NCBI GenBank assembly: GCA_019417325.1
Contig: DXVO01000028.1
Location: 62,001 to 126,000, forward strand
DNA: 64,000 nt
Source: Parabacteroides sp.
Lineage (GTDB): Bacteria > Bacteroidota > Bacteroidia > Bacteroidales > Tannerellaceae
Direction: 5' to 3'
Both the position numbers and the translations under genes were made by a program. The notes under the pieces are model-generated. The model ran no database searches. It worked only from the letters and a program-made list of their open reading frames with translations, and was not told the DNA's origin. This document shows positions 51,643 to 61,458 of the stretch, piece after piece (the first letter of the stretch is position 1; each line of letters begins with the position of its first letter).

Positions 51643-54249
51643 ATGAAAAAGAAATACTTCATGGCTGGTATCCTGGCGATGTTTTTTATCGCCTCCTGTA
51701 GCGAAAATCCTCAAAAGTATCCATTTCGAAATCCAGATTTGCCAATAGAGGAGCGTATAGACGATTTATTAAGCCGTCTTACTCCGGAAGAAAAGATTGG
51801 CCAGATGATGAATAGTACTCCTGCCATCGAACGGTTAGGCATTCCTAAATATGACTGGTGGAATGAAGCCCTGCACGGAGTGGCACGTGCCGGACAAGCA
51901 ACGGTTTTTCCACAGGCCATTGCCATGGCTGCCACTTTTGATGATGAAGCATTACTCCAAACATTTACAATGGTAAGTGATGAAGCTCGCGCCAAATATC
52001 ATCAATATCAAAGAGACAAAGAATATGATCGCTACAAAGGGCTCACATTCTGGACCCCTAATATCAATATATTCCGTGATCCACGCTGGGGACGAGGCAT
52101 GGAAACATACGGTGAAGATCCTTATCTGACAAAACGGATGGGATTGGCTGTTGTAAAAGGATTACAAGGCGATGATCCTAAATATTTCAAAACACACGCC
52201 TGCGCCAAACACTACGCAGTTCATAGCGGTCCGGAATGGAACCGCCATGAATTCGATGTGGATGTTACTCCACGCGATTTATGGGAAACCTATCTGCCTG
52301 CATTCGAAGCTTTAGTAAAAGAAGGAAACGTACAGGAAGTAATGTGCGCTTACAACCGCTTTGAAGGAAAACCTTGCTGTAGCAGCGATAAACTTCTGAT
52401 TGACATTTTACGGAATAGCTGGGGATACGAAAATATTATTTTATCAGACTGCGGAGCTATCAACGACTTCTGGGAAAGAGACCCGAACACTCCCCGGCAT
52501 GAAACACACCCGGATGCAGAATCCGCCTCTGCAAATGCAGTGTTAAGCGGCACGGATTTGGAATGTGGCAATAGCTACCGTTCTTTAAAGAAAGCCCTTC
52601 AAGATGGAAAAATTACAGAGAAAGATTTGGATGTTTCTCTTCGCCGTGTATTAAAAGGACGTTTTGAATTAGGCATGTTCGATCCGGACGAACGGGTTCC
52701 TTATGCTCAAATACCATACAGCGCTGTGGAATGTCCCGAACATGTATCTCAAGCTTTAGAGATGGCACGCAAGAGTATGGTTCTTTTAAAAAACAAGAAT
52801 AACACACTACCTCTCAGCAAAAACCTCAAAAAGATTGCTGTTGTAGGACCAAATGCCGTGGATTCTACCATGCTATGGGCTAACTACAACGGTTTCCCGA
52901 CACATACGGTTACCATCCTGGAAGGAATACGTAATAAAATGCCGAATGCCGAAATCATTTACGAATTGGGATGTAATCATACAAACGACTTTATAATGAA
53001 AGATTTGGGAGAATATATAACCTCTCCGGCAGGGCAGGGCTTTGCTTCCGAATTTTTCAATAACACAAATTTTGAAGGAGAAGCCGTATACAAAGGGAAT
53101 TCCCGAGAGTTACATTACACAACAGGGGGAAATACCCAGTTTGCCCCTAATGTGAACCTGACAAATTTCACAGCACGGTTCACTGGTGAATTTGAAGCTC
53201 CGGAAACAACTTCTGTTGAATTTAAACTATCGGGTAATGACGCATTCCGCCTTTTCATTGGGGACGAAAAAGTTGCCGAAGTTTGGGAAAATGAATATGG
53301 AGCAGAACGGACCTATACGCTTCACGCAGAAAAAGGCAAGAAATATCCGGTTAAGATTGAATACATGCAACGTGCTGGCGGTGCAGACTTAAATCTGTTG
53401 GTTGGTACACGCCAGCCTGTTGATTATATAGCAACCGCTGCCAAAGTAAAAGACGCAGATGTAATTCTTTACGTAGGAGGTATCTCACCCCGTCTTGAAG
53501 GCGAAGAAATGCCTGTAGATGCAGAAGGTTTCAAAAAAGGAGACCGCCTCAATATCGAAATACCGAAGGTACAACAAAAGATGATTAAAGCATTGAAAGC
53601 CACAGGTAAACCGGTAGTATATGTGCTTTGTACCGGAAGCGCCCTAGCCCTCAACTGGGAAGATGAAAATGTGGATGCCATATTGAATGCCTGGTATGGC
53701 GGACAAGAGGCTGGAACTGCTGTTGCTGATATTTTATTTGGCGATTATAATCCGGCAGGACGCTTACCTATTACTTTCTATAAATCTATAGACCAATTAC
53801 CGGACTTCCAGAATTATAATATGAAAGGACGTACATACCGATATATGACACAAAAACCTCTTTATCCATTCGGATATGGTCTGAGCTACACATCTTTTGA
53901 TTATCAGGATGCAAAACTATCCTTCAACAAAATCAAAAAAGATGAATCTGTAACGCTGACTTTAAATATCGCTAATACAGGAAAAATGGATGGAGATGAG
54001 GTTGTACAGATTTATATCAAAAACCCGAACGATCCGGCAGGTCCTATCAAAACACTGAAAGCCTTTAAACGTGTCAACATACAGGCTGGAGATACACAAA
54101 AAACCAGTTTTGAGCTGGAACCGGAAACATTTTGGTCTTTCAACGACAAAACCCAGACCATGGAAGTTCGTCCCGGTAAATATCAGATCCTGTATGGAGG
54201 TTCATCCGATGACAAAGCACTGAAAAGTATACAACTGATAATTGAATAA
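51643..54249 (+). CDS. GH3 beta-glycosidase with PA14 insert, lipoprotein
   Basis: 868 residues; lipobox C19 (FIASC). Residues about 35-320 are the GH3 barrel (FTWTPNINIFRDPRWGRGMET-like segment at WTPNINIFRDPRWGRGMETY), with the nucleophile D269 in ILSDCGAIND. The second GH3 domain begins around 400 and is split by a PA14 domain at about 450-590 (GFASEFFNNTNFEG). A fibronectin III-like domain follows (about 760-860). The architecture is common for beta-glucosidases and beta-xylosidases; a xylosidase role would fit the nearby xylose genes but is unproven. Exported, probably periplasmic or surface-bound. It stands alone, ended by two strong hairpins. Confidence 0.9.
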   Translation: MKKKYFMAGILAMFFIASCSENPQKYPFRNPDLPIEERIDDLLSRLTPEEKIGQMMNSTPAIERLGIPKYDWWNEALHGVARAGQATVFPQAIAMAATFDDEALLQTFTMVSDEARAKYHQYQRDKEYDRYKGLTFWTPNINIFRDPRWGRGMETYGEDPYLTKRMGLAVVKGLQGDDPKYFKTHACAKHYAVHSGPEWNRHEFDVDVTPRDLWETYLPAFEALVKEGNVQEVMCAYNRFEGKPCCSSDKLLIDILRNSWGYENIILSDCGAINDFWERDPNTPRHETHPDAESASANAVLSGTDLECGNSYRSLKKALQDGKITEKDLDVSLRRVLKGRFELGMFDPDERVPYAQIPYSAVECPEHVSQALEMARKSMVLLKNKNNTLPLSKNLKKIAVVGPNAVDSTMLWANYNGFPTHTVTILEGIRNKMPNAEIIYELGCNHTNDFIMKDLGEYITSPAGQGFASEFFNNTNFEGEAVYKGNSRELHYTTGGNTQFAPNVNLTNFTARFTGEFEAPETTSVEFKLSGNDAFRLFIGDEKVAEVWENEYGAERTYTLHAEKGKKYPVKIEYMQRAGGADLNLLVGTRQPVDYIATAAKVKDADVILYVGGISPRLEGEEMPVDAEGFKKGDRLNIEIPKVQQKMIKALKATGKPVVYVLCTGSALALNWEDENVDAILNAWYGGQEAGTAVADILFGDYNPAGRLPITFYKSIDQLPDFQNYNMKGRTYRYMTQKPLYPFGYGLSYTSFDYQDAKLSFNKIKKDESVTLTLNIANTGKMDGDEVVQIYIKNPNDPAGPIKTLKAFKRVNIQAGDTQKTSFELEPETFWSFNDKTQTMEVRPGKYQILYGGSSDDKALKSIQLIIE

Positions 54250-54254
54250 AAAGG

Positions 54255-54294
54255 AATTCATAAGTATGATTTTCAAAAATCATACTTATGAATT
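54255..54294 (+). terminator. near-perfect 40-base palindromic hairpin after the GH3 gene
   Basis: Arms of 19 bases at 54255-54273 and 54276-54294 (core CATAAGTATGATTTT) are exactly complementary, with a tiny loop. It starts five bases after the stop codon. AT-rich, without a T-run, so it may stabilise the 3' end; the true terminator is the next hairpin. Confidence 0.6.
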
Positions 54295-54331
54295 AGAAAA
54301 ACCATAACTATAAATAATATATACTAAATAC

Positions 54332-54379
54332 AAAAAACGGAGGATTGTCCAGTATTTATTGGACGATCCTCCGTTTTTT
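54332..54379. terminator. bidirectional rho-independent terminator between GH3 and manA
   Basis: CGGAGGAT (38-45 of the 543xx block) and GTCC pair with GGAC and ATCCTCCG (54361-54373), one G-U pair, flanked by six A on the left and six T on the right, so it works in both directions. Confidence 0.92.
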
Positions 54380-54395
54380 ATATACCGAAACTATC

Positions 54396-55370
54396 TTATC
54401 CGATAAATGTTTCCATAAACTTGGCCCCCGGAACCGGAGAAATCGTTACACTTTCCGTATCTGCAGGAATAAGAACCGTTTGCCCCTGATGAACATAAAC
54501 TTCATTGCCTTTATTATCACGAAGAGAAGCTTTACCCTCCATACAGATATAAACCACAAACGAATCTAATTCTGAAAAATCACGTACCATAATAGAATCT
54601 ATATCCAACAAGTTTGTTGTAAAATATTTGCAGTTAGCCAATTCGACTGTTGCATTGGTATGTGCTTTATAATGTGTACGATAATCAGGATAAACCGTAT
54701 AATCGATTGCATCCTTAGCTAATTCGGTATGCAGTTCACGACCTTTACCGTTTGCATCCTTACGATCGTAATCATAAATACGATAAGTAATATTGCTGGT
54801 CTGCTGTATTTCTGCAATAAAACATCCGGAACCAATAGCATGCACACGACCGGCTGGAAGGAAAAATACATCTCCGGGAGCTACTTCATAACGTTGCAGG
54901 ACATCCATAATTGTATTATTTTCCACACGCTTAACATACTCTTCCGCATCTATTTGTTCGGAAAAACCGGAATACAAACCTGCGCCTTTTGCAGCATTAA
55001 TAACATACCACATTTCTGTCTTGCCAAATGAATTATGTCTTTTTTTAGCCAACTCATCATCCGGATGTACCTGGATGGACAAATTATCACGTGCATCAAT
55101 AAATTTAATCAATAGTGGGAAAGTAGAGCCAAACTGTTCCATTACTTTCTCTCCTATCAACTGTTTACCATAAGTACGAATTAATTCATCCAAAGTCTTG
55201 CCTTCCAGCTCACCATTATCTACTATTGAATAATTACCTTCTACATGAGAAAGTTCCCAACTTTCACCGATACCTTCCTGTACCGGAGTGATACCCTTAA
55301 ACGGGCAGATTTCTGACCCTCCCCAAATAACACTTTTGAGGATAGGTTTAAATGTCATTGGATATAACAT
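54396..55370 (-). CDS. manA: mannose-6-phosphate isomerase, type I
   Basis: 324 residues, the short class of type I enzyme. The zinc site is within QVHPDDELAKKRHN and later HxE-like residues (GRVHAIGSGCFIAEIQQTSN); the start has ILKSVIWGGSEICPF. It interconverts mannose-6-P and fructose-6-P, feeding GDP-sugar synthesis or mannose use. It follows glgB by 14 bases in the same direction, so the two genes form an operon. Cytoplasmic. The glgB-manA coupling hints at sugar-phosphate flow near glycogen synthesis. Confidence 0.93.
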   Translation of the reverse strand: MLYPMTFKPILKSVIWGGSEICPFKGITPVQEGIGESWELSHVEGNYSIVDNGELEGKTLDELIRTYGKQLIGEKVMEQFGSTFPLLIKFIDARDNLSIQVHPDDELAKKRHNSFGKTEMWYVINAAKGAGLYSGFSEQIDAEEYVKRVENNTIMDVLQRYEVAPGDVFFLPAGRVHAIGSGCFIAEIQQTSNITYRIYDYDRKDANGKGRELHTELAKDAIDYTVYPDYRTHYKAHTNATVELANCKYFTTNLLDIDSIMVRDFSELDSFVVYICMEGKASLRDNKGNEVYVHQGQTVLIPADTESVTISPVPGAKFMETFIG

Positions 55371-55384
55371 AATTTTCCTATTAA

Positions 55385-57397
55385 TTATTTTCCTACTTTT
55401 CTCAATACCACTGCACTTCGTGCCGGTATATATATTTTAAGCCATTCTTTTTTATCCTTCTTATATAATGGATCGAACTGGGTAAAATGATGAATAGTAT
55501 CGTCAGACAGTCCGAAACCACCAAAACGTAATGCATCTGTATTCAAAACAACTTCATATTCACCTTTCGGTACAAGGAATCCATAATCAGTAAATGATTT
55601 ACTGGGGCTAAAGTTGAATACAAATACTAAATCTTTGCGCATATAAGCTAAAATCTGGTCACCATCATTATCCCAAACTTTCTGAATCGGTGTAGACTGG
55701 AAATTTTTCACACTCTTAATGATTTCCAACATTTCGCGGTCAAAATCGCCCAGATAGTGATATTTCAGATTCATATTATCAACCAAGTCCCATTGACGAC
55801 GGGCATATTTATGCGACCATCCATTACCCTCACGCGGAAAATCAATCCATTCCGGATGACCGAATTCATTTCCCATAAAATTCAGATAACCGCCATTAAT
55901 AGTAGATGCTGTTACCAAACGAATCATTTTATGCAAAGCAATTCCACGTTCCACCATGAAGTTATGATCGTCTGCCTGCATATGCCAGTACATATCTGCG
56001 TCAATCAAACGGAAAATGATCGTTTTATCACCAACCAGCGCTTGATCGTGGCTTTCAGCATAACTGATCGTCTTTTCTTCTGCCCTGCGGTTGGTTGTTT
56101 CCCACCAGATAGAAGACGGATGCCAATCTTCATCTTTCTTTTCCTTGATCGTTTTAATCCAGTAATCAGGTATATTCATTGCCATGCGATAATCGAAACC
56201 ATAACCGCCATCTTCAAATTTAGCAGCAAGTCCCGGCATACCACTGACTTCTTCAGCAATAGTAATCGCATTTTTATTGACTTCATGAATCAGCTTATTG
56301 GCAAGCGTAAGATAAGCAATCGCATCTCCATCCTGATGACCATTAAAATAATCGCCATAATTACAGAAAGCTTCACCCAATCCATGACTATAATATAACA
56401 TAGAAGTTACCCCGTCAAAACGAAAACCGTCAAACTTATATTCATCTAACCAGAATTTGCAGTTTGACAAAAGGAAATGAAGCACTTCGTTTTTTCCATA
56501 ATCGAAGCAAAGCGAATCCCATGCCGGATGTTCACGACGGGTACCACCTAAGAAATATTGAGTATAAGAACCATCAAAACGTCCTAAACCTTCCACTTCA
56601 TTCTTCACAGCATGACTGTGTACAATATCCATAATCACGGCAATACCCATACCATGGGCATCATCAATCAGTTGTTTTAATTCTTCCGGGGTACCGAAAC
56701 GGGAAGAGGCGGCAAAGAAACTACTTACATGATACCCGAACGAACCATAATAAGGGTGTTCCTGAATCGCCATAATCTGGATAGCATTGTAGCCGTCTTT
56801 TGCTATGCGAGGTAATATATTTCGACGGAATTCATCGTATGAGCCTACTTTTTCCTCATTAGACCCCATACCTATATGGCATTCATAAATGAGTAATGGG
56901 GATACATTGGGCTTAAACCGTTTATTCTTGAACACATAAGACTCGGCTGGGTTCCATACCTGAGCACTGAAAATTTTGGTATTTTCATCCTGGACTACAC
57001 GGCGTATCCACGCTGGTATACGTTCTCCGCTGCCGCCTTCCCATTCAACAAAGAGTTTGAAGAGGTCTTCATGATGCAGCAAATCTTCTGCAAGCACAAT
57101 CTCCCAGACCCCACCACCTAACCGCTTCAATTTATACTGTTCGTCTTTCTTCCAGTCATTGAAAGTACCGATCAGATAAATAGCCGTAGCATTTGGTGCC
57201 CATTCACGGAAAATCCATCCGTCCTTTGTTTTATGCAATCCGAAGTACAGATACCCTGAAGCCATTTCCGATAATGTCAGTTTGCCATTATTGGTCAGGT
57301 TCTTCTCCTTGTTCAATACATATTGGTATCTTCCTTCTATTGCCTCCTCGTAGGGGGCCAGCCAAGGGTCATTCTTTATTAGATTTAGCGACTCCAT
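55385..57397 (-). CDS. glgB: 1,4-alpha-glucan branching enzyme
   Basis: 670 residues, GH13 family (eukaryote-like subgroup 8 by its length and start). N-terminal CBM48 region (GWIFREWAPNATAIYLIGTFN), then the barrel with VIMDIVHSHA, the nucleophile region GFRFDGVTSMLY, the acid/base in TIAEEVSGMPG and the transition-state residues in SYAESHDQALVGDK. The C-terminal all-beta domain follows. It makes alpha-1,6 branches in glycogen. Cytoplasmic. First gene of a pair with manA; the -7 box at 57421 gives a leader of about 17 bases. Confidence 0.96.
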   Translation of the reverse strand: MESLNLIKNDPWLAPYEEAIEGRYQYVLNKEKNLTNNGKLTLSEMASGYLYFGLHKTKDGWIFREWAPNATAIYLIGTFNDWKKDEQYKLKRLGGGVWEIVLAEDLLHHEDLFKLFVEWEGGSGERIPAWIRRVVQDENTKIFSAQVWNPAESYVFKNKRFKPNVSPLLIYECHIGMGSNEEKVGSYDEFRRNILPRIAKDGYNAIQIMAIQEHPYYGSFGYHVSSFFAASSRFGTPEELKQLIDDAHGMGIAVIMDIVHSHAVKNEVEGLGRFDGSYTQYFLGGTRREHPAWDSLCFDYGKNEVLHFLLSNCKFWLDEYKFDGFRFDGVTSMLYYSHGLGEAFCNYGDYFNGHQDGDAIAYLTLANKLIHEVNKNAITIAEEVSGMPGLAAKFEDGGYGFDYRMAMNIPDYWIKTIKEKKDEDWHPSSIWWETTNRRAEEKTISYAESHDQALVGDKTIIFRLIDADMYWHMQADDHNFMVERGIALHKMIRLVTASTINGGYLNFMGNEFGHPEWIDFPREGNGWSHKYARRQWDLVDNMNLKYHYLGDFDREMLEIIKSVKNFQSTPIQKVWDNDGDQILAYMRKDLVFVFNFSPSKSFTDYGFLVPKGEYEVVLNTDALRFGGFGLSDDTIHHFTQFDPLYKKDKKEWLKIYIPARSAVVLRKVGK

Positions 57398-57420
57398 GAT
57401 TTTTTGAATTTGGTTTCCTG

Positions 57421-57428
57421 CAAAGATA
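57421..57428 (-). promoter_or_regulatory. -7 box of glgB-manA
   Basis: CAAAGATA on plus reads TATCTTTG on minus, 24 bases before the glgB ATG. Confidence 0.65.
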
Positions 57429-57515
57429 AAAGAAAAACAAATATCGCCCTAAGAAGTATTAAAAATAAAATGCACTTTTACCCGCCTATATGCTCAAATA
57501 TTTAAGAAGTTTGGT

Positions 57516-57523
57516 TATTTTTG
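57516..57523 (+). promoter_or_regulatory. -7 box of the antiporter gene
   Basis: TATTTTTG, 22 bases before the ATG at 57545, implying a leader of about 15 bases. Confidence 0.62.
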
Positions 57524-57544
57524 CATCAAACCATAAAATAAAGG

Positions 57545-59866
57545 ATGAGTAAAGGCAGTAAAAATATAACCTTTTACCTGTTGATGATACTGGTTTTCGG
57601 TTCATTAATGTATCTCGTTGCGGAGAAGGGTGAAAATTACGAAATCAATCTGACTTCCCATTCTGAGTATAATACTCCGAAAAATATGCAGGAAGGGTTT
57701 CTGGTATTTTGGGATTCTATGCTCCATCATATTCAATCTCCGATTGGTATCCTGCTACTCCAAATTATAGCGATCTTATTAATTTGCCGTTTGTTCGGAT
57801 GGATGTTCCAGAAAATCGGGCAACCCACCGTTATTGGAGAAATCGTTGCCGGTATCGTACTGGGACCTTCCGTACTGGGGCATTTGGCTCCGGATGTATC
57901 TTTTTTCCTTTTCCCTCCGGAATCACTCGGTAACATTACTATATTAAGCCAGTTCGGACTTATACTTTTCATGTTTGCCATTGGCATGGAACTGGATATT
58001 GGTGAAGTTCGTAAAAAGCTAAAAGAGACTATATTAATCAGCCATACAAGTACAATCGTTCCTTTCTTCTTTGGAATGCTGACGGCTTATTATGTTTATG
58101 AATCTTACGCTCATAAAGGAACGCCATTTCTCTCTTTTGCTCTGTTCATTGGAATTGCAATGAGTATTACGGCATTTCCTGTGCTAGCACGCATTATTCA
58201 GGAAAAAGGGCTTACCAAAACTCATCTGGGTACAATTTCCTTGGCGAGTGCCGCTAATGGGGATATTACTGCATGGTGTCTGCTGGCTGTTGTAATAGCT
58301 ATTGCACAAGCGGGTAGCATGCTAAGTGCCATCTATAATATATTATTTTCGGTACTTTATATTGTATTTATGTTTTTTGCCGTCCGTCCATTCCTCAAGA
58401 TGGTCGGTCATGTTTACCACAATAAAGAGGTAATAGACAAAGCATTGGTTGCTTTAATGTTTCTATTACTCATCTTATCCTCTTATCTTACAGAAATTCT
58501 AGGATTACATGCTTTATTCGGTGCTTTTATTGCCGGAGTCGTAATGCCTGGTAATATGAAGTTCCGCAAGATTATGACGGAAAAGGTCGAAGATGTATCT
58601 TTAGCACTTTTCCTTCCTTTATTTTTCGTATCCACCGGATTACGTACGGAAATAGGTTTATTAAATACGCCTGATTTATGGTGTATGTGCGGAATATTTA
58701 TTGTAGTCGCAATTCTTGGAAAATTTGGCGGGGCATTAGTTTCTGCCCGTTTTGTAGGAGAAAGCTGGAAAGACAGTTTATATATAGGGGCTTTGATGAA
58801 TACGCGTGGATTGATGGAGTTAGTTGTTTTAACCATCGGTTATGAAATGAAAATTTTACCTCCTTCTATCTTTGTTATGTTGGTGTTAATGACTTTAGTC
58901 ACGACATTCATGACTACTCCGCTGATTTCTTTTATCAAATTCTGTTTTCATGCCCGTGCTAAAATTATCCTGCATAAGCACACCGAAACGTTATCCAATG
59001 GAACATTTAAAGTATTACTTTCTTTCGGACGTGCCGGTAACGGACAGATTATGCTTGACGTCGCACACCAAATGTTTGCACACAACAAAAATAAATTAGA
59101 CCTGACGGCATTACACCTTACTGTCGGCTCCGATGTAAATCCTTTACATACGGATAACTTTGAAGAAGTCAGCTTTGGGCCTATCCTTTACGGTGCAAAG
59201 AAATTAGGTATGCATATCCATACTCGCTATGAAGTATCAAACAATGCAGGTGAAGATATATGCGATATTGTAAATAATGAAGGATTTGACTTTTTATTGG
59301 TAGGCGCAGGGATATCTATGAGCGACCTTCCGGAAGATATCGAAGCAAACCGTTATCGCACATCTTTCTACAATCGTTATTTCAAGCGCTTCAAAGCTCC
59401 GGAATCCTGGTTCTATCCGGGGGCTTTATTGAAAGATAAAACCAAGATGTTTATCGCACGCAGTAATTGCGATGTAGGTGTATTCATCAACCGCAACTTC
59501 GTAAAAGCATCAAATACAATTGTTATTATATCCTCCGAAGATGATTTATTCTTGCTGGATTATGCTTCTACATTGCTGAAAACGACTTACGGTTCAGTAT
59601 CCATTTTAAATAAAACCAGTACAACTACTCCCGGATATGAACAGATCGTAAGTGCCATTAACGATTTTATGCAGACAATCGAACAAGCTACATTGTTGCC
59701 TGACAAAGACCTTACACCGGAATTATTCACTAATTTCAACTTTATGTTGATTAGTTATAATACATGGAATGATGTTTCAGAACACCGAAAAGAAGCATTG
59801 CAGAAAATGCCATCAACAATTATTCTCAGCAAAAACCAGTTCAAAGGGAATATGGTAGAGAAATAA
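57545..59866 (+). CDS. cation:proton antiporter, CPA2/KefB-like
   Basis: 773 residues. About twelve or thirteen membrane helices: residues about 75-470, with the CPA2 signature FQKIGQPTVIGEIVAGIVLGPS, IGMELDIGEVRKKL and TAFPVLARIIQEKGLT, and later HALFGAFIAGVVMP and MNTRGLMELVVLTIGYE. The C-terminal 300 residues are cytoplasmic and contain two universal-stress-like folds rather than a TrkA-N domain. It probably exchanges K+ or Na+ for H+ in the inner membrane; ion choice is open. The N-terminal 60 residues include an extra helix and a polar stretch before the core. Monocistronic. Confidence 0.9.
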   Translation: MSKGSKNITFYLLMILVFGSLMYLVAEKGENYEINLTSHSEYNTPKNMQEGFLVFWDSMLHHIQSPIGILLLQIIAILLICRLFGWMFQKIGQPTVIGEIVAGIVLGPSVLGHLAPDVSFFLFPPESLGNITILSQFGLILFMFAIGMELDIGEVRKKLKETILISHTSTIVPFFFGMLTAYYVYESYAHKGTPFLSFALFIGIAMSITAFPVLARIIQEKGLTKTHLGTISLASAANGDITAWCLLAVVIAIAQAGSMLSAIYNILFSVLYIVFMFFAVRPFLKMVGHVYHNKEVIDKALVALMFLLLILSSYLTEILGLHALFGAFIAGVVMPGNMKFRKIMTEKVEDVSLALFLPLFFVSTGLRTEIGLLNTPDLWCMCGIFIVVAILGKFGGALVSARFVGESWKDSLYIGALMNTRGLMELVVLTIGYEMKILPPSIFVMLVLMTLVTTFMTTPLISFIKFCFHARAKIILHKHTETLSNGTFKVLLSFGRAGNGQIMLDVAHQMFAHNKNKLDLTALHLTVGSDVNPLHTDNFEEVSFGPILYGAKKLGMHIHTRYEVSNNAGEDICDIVNNEGFDFLLVGAGISMSDLPEDIEANRYRTSFYNRYFKRFKAPESWFYPGALLKDKTKMFIARSNCDVGVFINRNFVKASNTIVIISSEDDLFLLDYASTLLKTTYGSVSILNKTSTTTPGYEQIVSAINDFMQTIEQATLLPDKDLTPELFTNFNFMLISYNTWNDVSEHRKEALQKMPSTIILSKNQFKGNMVEK

Positions 59867-59930
59867 TAATCGTCACTTCTGACTCTTGAAAAGGCTTGTG
59901 CCTAACATAAAATAGCCACATTAAAATAAT

Positions 59931-60440
59931 ATGATATTCGAAACAGAAAGGTTGCAATTAAGAGAGCTGAAGCAAAGCGATTTTGATGATGTTTGTAAAT
60001 TATTACAAGACCCGGAAGTAATGTACGCATATGAAGGGGCATTCAGCAAACAGGAAGTACAGGATTGGTTGAACAAACAATATACAAGATACCGGAATAA
60101 CGGCTTCGGATTATGGGCTGTAATAGATAAGGACAGTAGAGAGCTTATCGGCCAGTGTGGCGTGACCATGCAAGACTACAATGACAAAAAAGTTCCGGAA
60201 ATAGGTTATCTCTTCAGAAAGGAATTCTGGCACAAAGGATATGCGACGGAAGCAGCAAAAGCCTGTAAAAAATATGCTTTCGATAAGCTCAATTTGGATG
60301 GAGTATATTCGATCATACGGGATAACAATATTGCATCCCAAAAAGTAGCTTTACGAAATGGAATGAAAAAGATCGATACCATTATCAAACATTATCGGAA
60401 TGTTGATATGCCGCATTTTATTTTTTATACGACAAAATAA
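59931..60440 (+). CDS. GNAT-family N-acetyltransferase, RimJ/RimL-like
   Basis: 169 residues, one GNAT domain. It begins MIFETERLQLRELKQSDFDD, the RimL-type start; the acetyl-CoA loop is FWHKGYATEAAKACKKYAF and the C-terminal helix is IASQKVALRNGM. It may acetylate a ribosomal protein N-terminus or a small amine. The RimJ/RimL-like group has many substrates and none can be chosen here. Cytoplasmic. It follows the antiporter gene by 64 bases on the same strand and may be read through from it. Confidence 0.9.
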   Translation: MIFETERLQLRELKQSDFDDVCKLLQDPEVMYAYEGAFSKQEVQDWLNKQYTRYRNNGFGLWAVIDKDSRELIGQCGVTMQDYNDKKVPEIGYLFRKEFWHKGYATEAAKACKKYAFDKLNLDGVYSIIRDNNIASQKVALRNGMKKIDTIIKHYRNVDMPHFIFYTTK

Positions 60441-60478
60441 TACTGTGAAATCTTCAAGCAAATATCAACCAGCCTAAT

Positions 60479-61456
60479 TTAATTTTCAGCCGCCATAGGT
60501 CCGCTTTCATCCATATCCGACCCTGATCCATTGCCCTTGTTTTCAATCTGACTTTCATAAAAGCTAAGTTTTTCCTGACAAAGGCGGTGAGTTACCTCGC
60601 GGAGAAAGTCAAGACGTAAAATAAGATACTGAATCTGTTCACGGCTCACCTGGTAATTCATATTATAACGTGCTTCTATATAAGCACGGCAAAGTAGCTC
60701 ATAACTAATCTGCGCCTGCTGCGTATCCATAGGAAAAACAAAAGACAAATCGCGGGAGAGACTTTTCACCATAGCCTGTAACTCTGCCAGTTTATGGTTC
60801 TTCGGACGATAATTCATACACACCAGCAAAATAGCATAATAGAATTTTTCTGCCACCTGATGCAATAAAAAAGCAGCATTCATATAGTCTTTGTCTTTCA
60901 AGAAGAAAGACTTTACTCCTTTCAACATACTAACAGCCGAAGGATAGTAGATATTAAACTCACGTTCGGCAATATCCTTTATCTCTTTATAATTGAGACT
61001 GCAAGGTTTTGCTAACTTGAATGCTTTATCATTATAAAGCATAATACCGTCTTTCACTAAATCGGTGAAGAAATAATGCCTGTGTTCCAGATTTTCATTC
61101 AGTACATTTATATTCTCTACAATAAAACGAGGAATGGCATGACGTCTGCCGGCAAATACTTTATTATAAACAGGCAAAACTTTATGACGGAGGTTATTTT
61201 CCGTTATACGAATATTCAAGTCCGATACAACAATCAGAATATCATAATCACTTTGATAAGATGTATGAATGCCGAACTCCACACGTTCATCCCATAATAC
61301 ATAATCTCCACGGGCATAACTGCCATAAAGAATAACCATATGACATCTACTTATCTGCTTCTTAATCATATGTAGAAGGAACTCAAGTTCTTCCCGCGTA
61401 TTTTTCCTGAAGTGTTTTATCGATCTTTTCATTTTCCGCGCTGTTATATCTTGCAA
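60479..61456 (-). CDS. nucleotidyltransferase-HEPN fusion protein
   Basis: 325 residues. Residues about 35-150 are a polymerase-beta-like nucleotidyltransferase with GSYARGDY (45-52) and the metal pair D70/D72 in QSDYDILIVV. Residues about 165-300 are a HEPN domain (DYMNAAFLLHQVAEKFYYAILLV, then RPKNHKLAEL). The Rx4-6H RNase motif of toxic HEPN proteins is not present in canonical form: only R-x3-H is seen. In MNT-HEPN toxin-antitoxin modules the two domains are separate proteins; here they are fused. It begins two bases after sbcC ends, so the pair is surely co-transcribed. Role in that pairing is unknown. Confidence 0.82.
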   Translation of the reverse strand: MQDITARKMKRSIKHFRKNTREELEFLLHMIKKQISRCHMVILYGSYARGDYVLWDERVEFGIHTSYQSDYDILIVVSDLNIRITENNLRHKVLPVYNKVFAGRRHAIPRFIVENINVLNENLEHRHYFFTDLVKDGIMLYNDKAFKLAKPCSLNYKEIKDIAEREFNIYYPSAVSMLKGVKSFFLKDKDYMNAAFLLHQVAEKFYYAILLVCMNYRPKNHKLAELQAMVKSLSRDLSFVFPMDTQQAQISYELLCRAYIEARYNMNYQVSREQIQYLILRLDFLREVTHRLCQEKLSFYESQIENKGNGSGSDMDESGPMAAEN

Positions 61457-61458
61457 AT

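Noticed and set aside
60479..61456. Calling the NT-HEPN protein a toxin-antitoxin pair
   Set aside because: Both domains are in one polypeptide and the Rx4-6H RNase motif is not canonical, so no two-gene module is present.
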